A stretch of DNA of 64,000 bases from Diphasiastrum complanatum (GCA_029204225.1 CM055102.1:45509484-45573483), one strand, 5' to 3'; numbered from the stretch's first letter, positions 13,401 to 23,837 are shown. The notes: generated from the sequence alone by a model not told the origin. Made by a program: numbers and translations.

Positions 13401-16400
13401 AGTGCTAGCTGCCTAGGAAACCACTTCTTCTATTCTTTAAATTGTCCCAACTTCAAAAAGATATAAACTAAACTGTCATTCGGCCAATGGACTTCGCAGA
13501 TCTTCATTACAGATAATTCGTGTAAATGAATCGAAGCTGCAAAGCCATGTCTTAGGTAAAATTTTAGGTGAAGAAAAGCAAATAAATCTACCTTGGCATT
13601 TTCATGTCCTGATTCTCCAACCCACAGTTTTCCCTTTTCATCTCTCAAGCATACTGCTGTATGACCTGCATATGCCCCTGTTACCCACTTCTCCAGAGTC
13701 TCAAAGCCTCCCCAACGCCCACGTATCTTTGAAAGAACCAAAAAATCTCCTGAGTGGATGTCTTCAATACTGAAATTTGATGCATATGGTGGAGCTCTTT
13801 TAGTGAATGTGGCACCCATGTGTCTCTGAAGAAAGTCAATATTTGAGCTCTGCCCCCAGCCTGTATTAGAAAATATAGGCAGTACATCCCAAAGGGCCGT
13901 AAGAGTGCCAAGCATTCCCGCTTTCATTAGAAATATTGAAAAACCTCTTTCTTTGACCTAAATAGATCAATATCAGGAAATTAGTCTTTTACCAAGAAAA
14001 TGCATTGCTGTTTAATTGCCTCGTTCATAATTATACGACAATCCATTTAAAAGATATCATAGGCAAAAAATTTCAAAAACAGAAAATTTTTATTTCATTT
14101 GAACAGAATAACATATTTTGCAAAGGTTTTTCACAGACCACTCTCTGAGGATCAAGAAACAATACACGCCTAAGCATCAAAACCACAAATCACGGGAACA
14201 ACATACAACACAATCAATTACAATCACCACAAAAAACTAGCAGTAATTCTTCCTTATCCAGATTCCAGCTGTTAGCCAAAGAGCAAAAAGCTCCATCTAC
14301 AAAATGCATGCTGAAGTGCAAAGGACGAAAACAGAGAACAGAAAAACTTACATACTCAAGCTCTCCTTCTTGCCATTTGTCTATAGTCAATGTGTGCTTT
14401 CGAGCAATAAAATAGAAGTCCCATGACACACGAAAAGGAGTTGCAAATACGTAAAGATCCATGCAGGTCCAGCTGTGACCATTACTAGTCTGGAAGAAAA
14501 AGCATATCGTTACTCTGGAAATTTATTGAGCGTGTCTTACGAAACTGTGCATACTGCTTATAGTAGTAAGTAGTGGCAATCAATTTAATGCACATTTTGC
14601 ATGATTACTAATTAAAAATTTATACTTTCAGTTCTCCAATGACTGAAATTCACACGTACATGTAAACAAATCCCTACTTGTTTGCCCACTTTGAATAAAA
14701 TAGATTAGGTAATTTGAGAGGCTATATAAGGACCAGAAAGTAGATTGGGTGAAATGATGGATGCCACAATGATTCTTGGAAAGCTATATGATTCAAGCAC
14801 CAATAACTAGTTCCTCATAAGTGTTTTTAAGCACAACTTAATCACTGGAGTTTAGATATGGAATAGCTAGAACAAGTACAATAATCAAACAGTTGAGAGA
14901 CCTGTCTTGTCGGTCATCCTGGACAAACATGACTTCAGGTGGAAAATTTGATAAAAAAAGCTACATTCAAAGAGTTTTTTCTGTAGATGCTAGTGCGTGT
15001 TTGTAAATACAATAATCTTCAATCTCTATTTTACAAAGAATTTGGCATAGAGTCAGCTTCATAGAGTGAAAAAGGAAGTCTGTTCTGTTGTTAAAATTCA
15101 AGTGAGGCATTGAATAAGGTAACATCACAAACTCGGAATTGTCATATTGAAAGCACGACAAAACAAGAATCTGGACTTTATCCAGTTCCTAAAATGAAGC
15201 AATGCTCCAAACGAGAAGGATCTCTTCTTCTTCATCAAGAACAGGATGACTATGCACTTGGAGAATGTGTAGGACTGTATTTGCTCAAGACAAGAAGCCC
15301 CTTTTCATCAAAATGGATCAGAAGATATATTCTGATTCCAAGATCTAGACATAGTGGACATTATTCCTGCATGAAGATCCCCCTCTTTCCATACTTGCAG
15401 TTAGCTAGGAATATACTTATTTGCAATAACAGGATCATAGTTGCATTGCGTTTCTAGAAACGTGTTTCTGAAATGGAGCGTTTCTGAGAAACTTTTGTTT
15501 TTTTTTGTAGGCAATATGGGTATCAAATTAAAGCATTTAAGGGCAGTTCATTTATGTAGGTTGCCGAATGTTTCAGGTACAATGTGGTTCAATGTGGGTG
15601 CAACAATGCCTGTAAGATTCTGTCAAGGTTGAAAGTCACAGTGGCTTGTGGTGTTACTTTTGATATCTTTTCTGTCAATTCATTTAGAGCTACTATTGGG
15701 TCCAATGAAGCCTATGATGCCAATTTGCTTGAACTTCCAGAGCACTCTCATTCCTACTAGTTACCATTCTCAGGTTCAGCTACAACACAACTGACCTCGA
15801 CATCAAGTGCAATCACAAGCTGTTCAATCAAGCTCAAGTTCAATCACAAGCTGTTCAATCAAGCTGCGGCGTTCAAATCTTGCTATTTAGACTGTTTAGA
15901 AGTGCTGCCTAAACAAGCGGTCATGACTCATTCAAATGTTGACAACAATTATTGTGTTAAATAGGGATAATTGATGGGTCCTCGGTTGGTAACTTTTACT
16001 GATAGAGATATGAGTTTCTTTGAGGGAGAACTAGGAAAGGCACAGTTTAGTATAACCTACAAAGCAATGCAATATAATGAATATCTGTTTTTTCTTTTTT
16101 TTTCTTTTTCCTGAGTTTCTGGCAACTATGAGTTACAGGATAGAAACAAAAACACTTCTATCTGACAAATAGGTCCATTAACTTTCTTGATTTCCATACC
16201 TCAATAGGATTTTACAAACAGACTTGGCCAAGCTAGGTGTCACAGAGCTGAAGAGAGCCAAAATTCAAGAAACAACATCAATCGGGTACTTTGAAGCAAG
16301 AGAATACTTTCCAAGAAAGGAAAAATGATTCTAGTTAATTTGAAGACAAAAAACTTAGTGTAGATCTGTTCAGTATTACAGTTATCCTGTGTCATGGGCA

Positions 16401-19400
16401 GGGCCCAGGTTTATTTCTCCAATAATGTCCATCATCTCCAACGAATTTGTCTTCTATCCTAAAAAATACTGCACAGTTAGTTTAGTGATCATTGTGAAAC
16501 AAAGAACTACAGTCTCTTCTAGCCCATTCGGAAAAGGTAAATGTTTAACTGTATAATCTAAAGATCACAATCTCTTGCCAAAAACTGCCCACTCGCTATA
16601 CTTTTCAATGAGGCTTGCAAGAAAAAGATTTAACAAGTGTCCGCCAACTCACTATGTATATTCTGAAAACAAACCTGTAGACTTCGTAAATAATGGCTAG
16701 CAAATTCAAATTGCACTCTTTCATAAAAATAAAAAATACAAAAAGAAAACCCAATGATCAGCGATTTAATCTGAGTACACCTGATATTAAACGTACCTTT
16801 AAATATATCCTATGTATGGCATGGGAGTAGTTGCATAAGGTTGTAAATGCCACCACGTAATTCTAAATGTTCTACTGTGGCCATTATATCTTCGGTCATA
16901 TAACTTTTTTAAAAGTCTGGTACTCACAAAGGAGGATCATAGCGCTCAGAAGGGTATCAAAAAAGCCATGAGGCTACAGCCTACCGGAGGAGCCTAGAAG
17001 ATCACGGACTGTGGAAGGATGGAGATTAAAGAGCGTATCCCAAGGTGCCAGGTAAAAAGGCAACGAGTGGTCAAAAACAGGAGAGATCGCCAGAGGACAG
17101 AGAAAAATGGGGAGAAGAACCGCTTGATCGTGGAAGAAGGATGCCAGAGGAGATTCAGCAAGGGAAATTAAATAGAGGTTTTCATAAAAAAAGGTGGAAT
17201 CAAAACCGTAGTGACAAGGAAACAACAAAATAGGAAAGAGGAGAGGAGACATTCCTGAGACCCATGGGAACAGGAACGCCACATCAACATAACAATATCT
17301 AATATAAAGATATACACACATGAGAACTTGAAATTTAAAAGAATTAGAAAAATTACACATTATATCAACAAAATATGTATGTAAGTGTATTGCCATATAA
17401 ACAAAATGATTAAGTATCTCCTGATTTTTTTAATTCCTCCTTTATTTTTGTGGTTTTTAAGATCAAAAAAGCACTACAAGGTGGCTGAAGAGGATGAGGA
17501 GGAAAAAGCTAACTTTGTGAAAGAGCTTATGCCAGGATGAGCATGCCAACAAGATGCAAGAAACAGCAAGCAAAGAGGATCTGACCTGGTGGAGGACTAC
17601 ATAAGCAAAATATCCTGGACCAGACGTCCATGGAGTTTCCAATAAGAAAGTTTATGCAAGGTCTATGGCAAGCAATGATTGATCCTGAAAGCTTCATGGT
17701 GATACTTTCAAAGATTGCAACAAATAGGACAAGTTTGGGACTGTGTTGATCAGTTGTCACTGATCATAGGCTCCTTGGCTACAACCACGACAAATAACAA
17801 AAATCAGCAATTAATGGGCACAACAGATGACTCATTTGATGCTCTGAAATATGATCCCAACTTGTCAGGATCCTGGACCAGACGTCCATGGAGTTTCCAA
17901 TAAGAAAGTTTATGCAAGGTCTATGGCAAGCAATGATTGATCCTGAACGCTTCATGGTGATACCTTTCAAAGATTGCCCCAAATAGGACAAGTTTGGGAC
18001 TGTGTTGATCAGTTGTCACTGATCATAGGCTCCTTGGCTACAACCACGACAAATAACAAAAATCAGCAATTAATGGGCACAACAGATGACTCATTTGATG
18101 CTCTGAAATATGATCCCAACTTGTCAGGATCCTGGACCAGACGTCCATGGAGTTTCCAATAAGAAAGTTTATGCAAGGTCTATGGCAAGCAATGATTGAT
18201 CCTGAACGCTTCATGGTGATACCTTTCAAAGATTGCAACAAATAGGACAAGTTTGGGACTGCGTTGATCAGTTGTCACTGATCATAGGCTCCTTGGCTAC
18301 AACCACGACAAATAACAAAAATCAGCAATTAATGGGCACAACAGATGACTCATTTGATGCTCTGAAATATGATCCCAACTTGTCAGAGAACTTAATGAAC
18401 GCCGAAGTTTGTCAAAAGTGGTTCCAAAGGTGATAAAGAAGAGAAAACTGAAGGCTGGTCCCACCAAAAACCAATAACTAGTAAGTCAAAAAAAAAAGGT
18501 TGTTAGAAAGTTTTTTAGTGATCCAAATCACATAAAGAGGTACCTAACTAAAGGTAAAAGCCAAAGAAAGCTAAAAAAATTGTTGCAAATTGTCATAAAG
18601 CCGGGACAAAGGTACTATCAGTGGACACCAAGCAGAAAAAGGAAAGGTTCATCCCACAATGTCATTAACCTGTTTCAAAAAAAAACATTGCCTAAAAAAA
18701 TCTATCCAGCTGGAGAAGTAATATGCACTGAATGCAAAGAAGATTACTTGACTTAGGCATTCAACCAAGTGCAGTGAAGACTCGATCTGGCACCATGCCA
18801 ACATGAGCTCCATGGAGCTAGCTTCAACTATTTAAGCATGCTAACCAACATATCATGAGTCTTTTCTAGAATCCAACCAAGCCAACACGCTGATTGATGA
18901 AACCAAAGAACAAAGTTGGAGCCAACTGAACCAATCTACATAGTTGCAAGCCTAGCATCCCTGAACTTGACCTTGAAATTGTTGCTAAGAAAAAGGTTGT
19001 AATTGTCCTTTATCAATTGGACTTGGCGTGGAGGTGAACTTAAAATGCTAATCTGCCCTAATGCTCATCTATCAATCAAATGTGAGAAGATATATTTATA
19101 TTTACACAAATTGGTCTCTTTGGTCCAACATGAGTTGAGCATAGAGCACGGGTAACGGGAACTGACACTTGGCATTGGATTCCTGGATCTGTCTAGTTGC
19201 CAAGTTATGATTGCTTGTCTTGTCTTAGTATTATTCTGCCATTTAGTGTCTCCTCTCAGTCCTAGAACATAGTGTAACGCTTTTCCAAACCTAAAGTATT
19301 TTTGGGGCTTGCCAATTTTAGTCCAACGCCTAGGCAACAAAATGTCTAGGCCCAGACTCGAGCTCCAAAGCTAGCTCTCGACTACGACAACTGAGTGATT

Positions 19401-21576
19401 GGCTCATCACAGGTGGGAGGCTCAATTAGACAATATCACATCCACAAGTCGGAGGCCTAACCAAGTTCGTTTAGAGTTTTGCTGTGGGATTTAGGAGGGT
19501 CACCCATATGAGTCTTTTGGGGCATTCTTGTTGCACTTGAGTTAGCATTTGTCAGCTATTTGTAAAGATATTGTAAGGTTGTGCATGTTCCTATGTGCAC
19601 TGATTTAGGATGTTTATATTGTAGTTGCATTGCATTTCTGAAAATGCGTTCAGAAACGCTTTTTGAAACGGCGCGTTTCAAAAAGCGTTCTGTCAATTCA
19701 TTTAGAGCTACTATTGCATCCAATGAGGCCTATGATGCCAATTGGCTTGAACTTCCAAAGCACTCTCATTCCTACTAGTTATCATTCTCAAGTTCAGCTA
19801 CAACACAACTGACCTCGACACCCTAATTTTCTGATTCTGTAGCTTCTAATCCTTTGCTGGCCACTATGTGTTACCTTAGGACACATATCTTTTTTGAACT
19901 CTTATTGGCATATTGAGGTGAAATTGGTAGCCAATGTCAATGACACCATAGCTAGAAGCATCAGCACAGCTTGCAATATGACAGCTACACACAAGAGAGC
20001 AAAGCTTCTATATCATGGAGGACACAAAAAAGATACTATATTTGAGTTGCAACATGTTATACATCATGGGCATCACTAAATGAGAATGTTCCAAACATAC
20101 TAGAGATTCATGATATGTGTCACAACTTACAAGGGACACACATGCGCAAAAGCGATAAGTATTCACTTGCTGGTCCCACAACTCAAGATCAGCGTCCAGT
20201 GGAGTGGGCAAATACAAATGATCCCTTTCATTAGTCTGCAATTTTTAGTCGTGTCATCATTCCAAATGTTGTGGATGAAAAGCAATCTCAGCTTGTTATG
20301 CAAGAGGTACAAACCTGAGACTCATGAGGCAAACACATATACAGCCATTAATTAATCCATTGATTTCTATCATCCAGCAGAAGGGCGTGCTCCTTTAGTG
20401 GATGGTAGTCATGTTAGAAGGATAATGTCTATTTTATGTATGTAAACGACAAACCACCCCCCCCCCCCAAATGGCTCAGGTTCATGTGACCTAGATGAGC
20501 AAAAAAAAAGGTCGATGAAAAAGGCACCTGAACCAGTGAAGATTTCTGATAATTAACGACGCATATCTAAAACCTATTCGTAGTTAAGTTATTGAAGAAA
20601 ACATCTGATCACGTTTGCTTGAAGAATGATGACCAGCTTCCTACCATCTGGAGTGGAATATGAGTTTGATTCAGTTGCATGGAGTTCAATCTTCATAGTT
20701 TTATCCTATTGAGATCTCTATTGCAATCACTTGTTGATTACCTCTCTCTGTCTATGTTCTAATGTTTTCTGATTCCAGCCTGGACAAAGTTGAAGGCTTA
20801 AGTTTGATATTACATAATTCTTGTGTCGATTGTGTTTGGATTGAATGAGATATATGTCAATTTTTCTCTTCTTAATCTAGTCCATTACGTCCTGCCAAAC
20901 AGTAACTTTTTGATGAACTTGATATCACGTTGCTATGTTATCTGGAATATGTTCACATCTGAATGCAGAATAACTGCAAAATGTTAAAGCATGAACTTGT
21001 ATACTGCAAGAGCTTAACGGTAATAAATAACTACCTACTCCGATAATACTAGACGTAGAATACAAAAAAATAACCTAAGTATTGTGTCGATTCTACGCTA
21101 ACCAAATAAAGGAGCTCTTGGGGCTTCAGACGGCACTGTCCTCAGAAATAGGGCAACAATCTCATCAGGATTTTAAACATTACCTAAACAAGAATAGCAG
21201 ATTCTCTAATGCAAGAGAGAGAAAAAACTTGAGCAGATAGATTGAGAGCAGATGCTTAAATGATGATTAGTAGGAAAACCTCTATGTATAAAACGCCTCC
21301 GCCTGTTGCGTTGCCACTGGTCTCCGTGATTTCCAACCACGCCTGGGTTTCATAAAAACAAGCCCCCTTCCATGTGGATACATTGGAGGTAGGTGAAACT
21401 GCTGCCACAAACTGTGGCAAAAGATCCACTGCGTTATGCAATGTGTTAAGCACGGGCCAGGAAACATGATGCGGTAACGCTGGTAGAACATCCTCGGAAC
21501 GGAAGGGCAACTTCGAGCACGCACAACCACTTCCTAACGCAAGCAGTAAAACAAGACACGCCGCGACAGCAGCCAT
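1679..21576 (-). CDS. secreted plant protein, possible permuted NlpC/P60-like (papain-fold) family; 7 exons
   Basis: Exons on the minus strand are 21576-21280, 14489-14352, 13957-13592, 13258-13016, 9393-9301, 2545-2345 and 1894-1679, giving 517 residues. Every junction has GT/AG ends and is phase 0. Residues 1-20 form a hydrophobic signal peptide ending near the cysteines of GCACS, so the product should enter the secretory pathway. The middle and end carry features I associate with permuted NlpC/P60 (YiiX-like) papain-fold proteins: a GDF motif (215-217), His in AGHTAV (His244), Glu in WVGESG (Glu260), a WEDWW segment, and a Cys in STSCVAF (Cys419) as the likely nucleophile. The protein matches a conserved plant family usually annotated as uncharacterised (I recall At4g27020/At5g54870-type proteins, not checked). 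Family membership is fairly sure; the enzymatic role is inference. Confidence 0.88.
1895..2344 (-). other. intron 6 of the secreted protein gene
   Basis: This 450-base phase-0 intron has a GTACTG donor and a CTGTAG acceptor. It is AT-rich and I see no repeat or gene inside. Confidence 0.75.
2345..2545 (-). CDS. exon 6: STSCVAF, proposed catalytic Cys
   Basis: This exon carries residues 380-446. The start after AACAG at 2546-2547 gives GLDLPSIIWEGEQ in phase 0. A more upstream acceptor is possible but would break phase. It contains DDWVYSDGKSTSCVAFVL with Cys419, and ends QVTEFT before GTACTG. The Cys on a hydrophobic helix start fits the nucleophile of the proposed papain-like fold. Confidence 0.86.
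3697..4995 (+). mobile_element. LINE remnant A: reverse transcriptase to C-terminal zinc motif
   Basis: Degenerate LINE ORF2 pieces lie on the plus strand. Visible parts are a RT segment reading CFVDFKKAFDSIPRSLL (about 3750-3805), the catalytic YADD box (3890-3901, LLYADDVVLVST), a PTFGTRQA segment (about 4120), and a C-terminal CHVC...ENHFFLQ zinc-type motif (about 4796-4845). Stops and frame changes separate the pieces, and there is a duplicated 'ttgagagagtcattg' near 3812. It is dead and lies antisense inside intron 5. Confidence 0.8.
5380..6835 (+). mobile_element. LINE remnant B, related to remnant A
   Basis: This is a second degenerate ORF2 in the same orientation. Visible pieces include RPNNYHTIMIGHVIVKLYGT (about 5940-6003), HHSTIDHILTLKAI, FDSVPRSLLIQRLWDL (about 6243-6290), GVKKGCSLS, and a C-terminal block HFLELDTGGLPILPRYLDSG (about 6532-6590). 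Remnant A has the matching block at about 4630-4690, so the two belong to one family. Several frameshifts; non-functional. The 5' limit is approximate. Confidence 0.75.
7388..7442. repeat. (TC)n microsatellite
   Basis: More than 25 uninterrupted CT dinucleotides. On the minus strand they create a false Arg-Glu repeat inside an open frame. A run of G follows at about 7561-7574, then a short imperfect tandem (two copies of a ~57-base unit containing CCGGAATCCATCTCCATCGC, about 7650-7735). Confidence 0.9.
9301..9393 (-). CDS. exon 5 of the secreted protein gene
   Basis: This short 31-codon exon carries residues 349-379, VASVITVWTRLQPAYAANMW and following, ending RLGTK. The acceptor is ATTACAG and the donor is the consensus GTGAGT. 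It lies alone between two TE-bearing introns, so gene finders could miss it. Confidence 0.85.
9780..10952 (+). mobile_element. Ty1-copia remnant: gag joined to RNase H tail
   Basis: A copia gag runs from KLDGTNYKVWKFKMANIL (about 10000) through a UBN2-type region to a CCHC zinc knuckle, CNYCGKYGHFAFQC (about 10710-10751). An in-frame TAG at about 10067 replaces the usual Trp. At about 10770 the sequence passes directly into the end of RNase H (EIELTYCNTDNQIVDIFIKP), so protease, integrase and RT are deleted. A GAGGGG polypurine tract precedes the 3' LTR. No 5' LTR was found. Confidence 0.85.
10953..11300 (+). repeat. 3' LTR of the copia remnant (right end approximate)
   Basis: The LTR begins TGTTGAAGAGTAATGC right after the polypurine tract. 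The right boundary cannot be fixed because no 5' LTR copy is available. A CTCTCTCTCT leader-type stretch lies near 11190-11205. Confidence 0.5.
13016..13258 (-). CDS. exon 4 of the secreted protein gene
   Basis: This exon carries residues 268-348, beginning GEEIIVLISWEDWW and ending PLDANL before a GTGTGT donor. It includes the GKPYGYHNMIFSWIDT segment; GxPY with aromatics before the Cys region is typical of the proposed fold. It is 81 whole codons. Confidence 0.88.
13259..13591 (-). other. intron 3 of the secreted protein gene
   Basis: A 333-base phase-0 intron with GTAGAT donor and ACATAG acceptor. Nothing else seen. Confidence 0.75.
13592..13957 (-). CDS. exon 3: GD and AGHTAV motifs, proposed active-site His
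   Basis: This exon carries residues 146-267, the longest exon (122 codons). It starts VKERGFSIFLMKAG after a TTTAG acceptor and ends HENAK before GTAGAT. It contains HSGDFLVLSKI (213-223), AGHTAVCL with His244, and LWVGESGHEN with Glu260. In permuted NlpC/P60-like proteins a GD motif and a His precede the Cys, which is the order here. Confidence 0.9.
13958..14351 (-). other. intron 2 of the secreted protein gene
   Basis: A 394-base phase-0 intron with GTAAGT donor and TTTAG acceptor. AT-rich; nothing else seen. Confidence 0.78.
14352..14489 (-). CDS. exon 2 of the secreted protein gene
   Basis: This exon carries residues 100-145, beginning TSNGHSWTCMDLYVFATPF and ending EGELEY. The acceptor is TTCTTCCAG and the donor is the consensus GTAAGT. 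It is 46 whole codons. The aromatic-rich DLYVF...WDFYF stretch is highly ordered, as in a conserved domain. Confidence 0.88.
15431..15805. repeat. dispersed repeat, copy 1
   Basis: It starts at GTTGCATTGCG followed by a TTCTAGAA palindrome (15452-15459), has a T-run and CAATATGGGTATCA, and ends in a block beginning CTGTCAATTCATTTAGAGCT that reaches ACTGACCTCGACA. The end block recurs at about 19688-19822. A GTTGCA-palindrome-T-run-ATATGGGTATCA arrangement also occurs at 51054-51150. Confidence 0.7.
17613..18387. repeat. 259-bp tandem repeat, three copies
   Basis: Units start with TCCTGGACCAGACGTCCATG at 17613, 17871 and 18130 (periods 258 and 259). Copies differ at only a few positions, including a one-base indel (GATACTTTC versus GATACCTTTC) that shifts frame in copy 1. 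Near identity implies recent duplication. Each unit can be read as protein-like segments on the plus strand (EFPIRKFMQGLWQAMIDP; TDDSFDALKYDPNLS), but stops interrupt them. The last unit runs on into LSENLMNAEVCQKWFQR. It could be a triplicated exon fragment of a gene I do not recognise. Confidence 0.9.
19617..19826. repeat. dispersed repeat, copy 2 (internally deleted)
   Basis: It begins with GTTGCATTGCATTTCTG and palindromic TTTCTGAAA...TTCAGAAA stretches, then jumps straight to CTGTCAATTCATTTAGAGCT. About 190 bases present in copy 1 are missing. The shared end block is about 90% identical by eye. Confidence 0.7.
21280..21576 (-). CDS. exon 1 of the secreted protein gene
   Basis: This exon carries residues 1-99. 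The start is the ATG at 21576, which opens directly into a signal peptide (MAAVAACLVLLLALGSG). A mature region with HHVSWPVLNTLHNAVDLLPQ follows. The exon ends on a GAG codon before a GTTTTC donor. Phase 0 joins it cleanly to TSNGHSWTC in exon 2. Confidence 0.85.
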
Positions 21577-22680
21577 TAAGAATAAAGATCCAAGTCAAGC
21601 CAAATAAATTGAACCGATTCTTGTTTCCCTTGCTACCTCTGCTCCGCGCTTTTCTCTGCTACAGCGAACCATAGGCGGCCATAGCTGGGCATTCCACAAA
21701 CAGCGCATTCCAAAGATTGTAACGGAAAGATTTCAATCAGAGGTGAAGCATCGCTGCCCTGGCTGCAGCAGGCAAGTGAATTGGCTTGTTATTTTCATTG
21801 AAATAAATCGGTGAAACGAGATACATAGTAGTTTTTCTCCATCGCTGAGCAGTTGTCGACCATTGAATAGCGAGAAACTACGATCGAAAGCATATTGTCA
21901 GCAATTTTCTGCTTGCGAAGATGTATTTTGTCCTGGCTGATATAAGTTTTCGCGATCAAACGCGCCTTCTTCTTCTTTGCTTTTCTCGTCTGTTTTGGGA
22001 TTGCATTCAATTCTAAGCCACGACGAGACGTGCCGTCCTTTTCACCGTAAATAAGAACAAGCCTTCACGTCACCCCATCGTATCTTGACGGCACGATACG
22101 ATTTAAGCCTCGCACACCGTTGGATTTCCTTTCATGGTTCCGATTTTGTCACGTCTCTCCAATAAACAGCTGCCAAGTGGCAGATTAGCCACTTGGCGGA
22201 AATCGAAGTGGTGTAGCCAAAAAGAGCCCGTGCCTCTCTTCACCAGAGGAGCCACAAATGGACGAACGAGTTAACAAGAAAACTCTGTGGTGCTTGGATT
22301 GCCACGCCCCACCACTCATATTTTGCCACGTGTCAGATAAAGATTCACTAGGAAAACGTGGCAAGATCTGAACGATCAGAAGGAATCCAACGGTAAAGAG
22401 TCTGCAATTTTATCGTGCTGCTAAGATTCGAGACAGTCCTCCGACCTTGAGTGGCGTATGGGGTTATTTTCGTGACGGTACCTAAGGGGCTTGCTATTTT
22501 CTTCAGGACACGGACGTATTTCGCTCCGCCTAGCTAGATTCTAGCCACGCGTTTACAGCAGACACGCGTCATCCTTTTAAGCGTTTACGTTTTAAAACGT
22601 GGCAGCATCTGAGTGCATGTACTATATCCAATGGTAGCGAATTAATCCAGCAACTAATTTTTATTTTTGGTCTCGCTTAG
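21577..22680 (-). promoter_or_regulatory. upstream region of the secreted protein gene, with G-box and ACGTGG motifs
   Basis: A perfect G-box CACGTG lies at 22327-22332, within GCCACGTGTCAG. Two similar blocks follow: AAAACGTGGCAAGATCTGA (about 22353) and AAAACGTGGCAGCATCTGA (about 22593). Each is followed, about 10-20 bases later, by ATCCAACGGTA or ATCCAATGGTA. ACGTG cores bind bZIP/bHLH factors in plants, so light or ABA response is possible but inferred. The transcription start is not visible. A 71-codon frame at 22010-21795 lies in the presumed 5' leader and looks spurious. Confidence 0.4.
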
Positions 22681-23030
22681 CCAAAAAGACACGACAGGCC
22701 ACAGGAAGAAGCTTTGGCAAATTGGGCTCTTAATATTGAGTGGGCCATCTGAGCGGTCCATTGTCGGAACTGTATGTACGATGCAGATGCGCTCTTTTTT
22801 TCTTCATTCATGATGGTATCTGCTGCCAGATTCCACGCACCATGAGAAAATTCTATTTGCCCGGGGAGGCTGTGCGCCCAAGGGCGGAGGCCCAAGGGCG
22901 CAAAGACTTCCGCGGGCGGAAGGGCCAAGGAGCCGGCCCTTCCCCGACGTGCATTTATTTTTTACAATTTTTTTCTTTTCTTTGGCTGTAAATTTTTTTA
23001 CATGCACCTTTCGAGCGGAAGGAAAGGTAA

Positions 23031-23079
23031 TTTTTTTTACGGGCACCTTTCGGATGCCGGAAGGTGCCTGTAAAAAAAA
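23031..23079. repeat. inverted repeat with poly-T/poly-A ends
   Basis: The arms are TTTTTTTTACGGGCACCTTT and its near-complement ending GGTGCCTGTAAAAAAAA. They match at about 21 of 23 positions around a very short loop. It is the clearest of the hairpins in the cluster. Confidence 0.85.
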
Positions 23080-23837
23080 TTTGCCTCACAGATTACGTTC
23101 CATTTCCTTTGTTAAAATTTTGAAAGTGATTTTACGTGCGGTGGAAGGCCTGGTCAACGGCCTTCCGTGCACGGAGGGCCCTTGCTCGAGGCTAGGGCCC
23201 GGACCTACACAGAAGGCGTAAGACCCTCAGGCCTTCCACGATGTAATGCCATGTCTGACTTTTTTTTTTTTTTTCCTTTGAACAAAATCCCATAAACATT
23301 GAATCGTTGGATGGCTCCGGACAAAATCTTAGAGTCCTTAAATCTCTTATGGCAATTCTGGACGGAAGGCAAATTCTGCCTCTCAAGGTCCATCCCAAAT
23401 ACAAATATAAAGTCAAGACTTGGTTGGCATTACATATGGACTTCATACTTTATACATGCATTTCTTTGTACTTGATAGGTTTTGCATATGTTCTTATTCT
23501 ACTTCATATAGGTGAAATTTTTCATGCTTTGGAAAAAAAAATCAACTAATTCTCTTGAAGGATGCGCCAACTTGTTCTTTGAAAACAGACAAAAAGTGAT
23601 TTGTATGGGCTAAAGGTCGCCCTCTAAGGTCGTTCTGTTGGGGAAGGAATTTTAGTCAAGGATGGTAGCCCAAGTTGGAAGGCCATTCTGATGACAAAAC
23701 ATTCGAGGAAGTGGACATTCCCCGACATAAAAACACTTTTTAACTTTCTTATGCCATGCTACTTTTTTTTTGCATGCACCTTATACCCAAAAAGGTGCAC
23801 GTAGAAAAAGGTAGATTTTTTACATTTAAAAAAGGGC

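Larger units (their letters stand above)
14490..21279 (-). other. intron 1 of the secreted protein gene (6.8 kb)
   Basis: This phase-0 intron separates the signal-peptide exon from the conserved domain. It contains a dispersed repeat pair (15431-15805 and 19617-19826), a 3-copy 259-base tandem array (17613-18387), and a poly-C run at about 20456-20468. The stretches 15810-17600, 18400-19600 and 19830-21279 hold only short frames, none recognisable. Confidence 0.75.

Noticed and set aside
16974-17396. 140-codon minus-strand frame in intron 1
   Set aside because: Phe/Leu/Ser-rich reading with no motif, conserved block or splice support; consistent with chance in AT-rich DNA.
20456-20468. Poly-C run considered as a structural motif
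   Set aside because: A single homopolymer without a partner or conserved surroundings; probably slippage or assembly noise.
21795-22010. 71-codon minus-strand frame upstream of the secreted protein gene
   Set aside because: It lies in the presumed 5' leader, is Lys-rich without a domain, and does not join the main frame.
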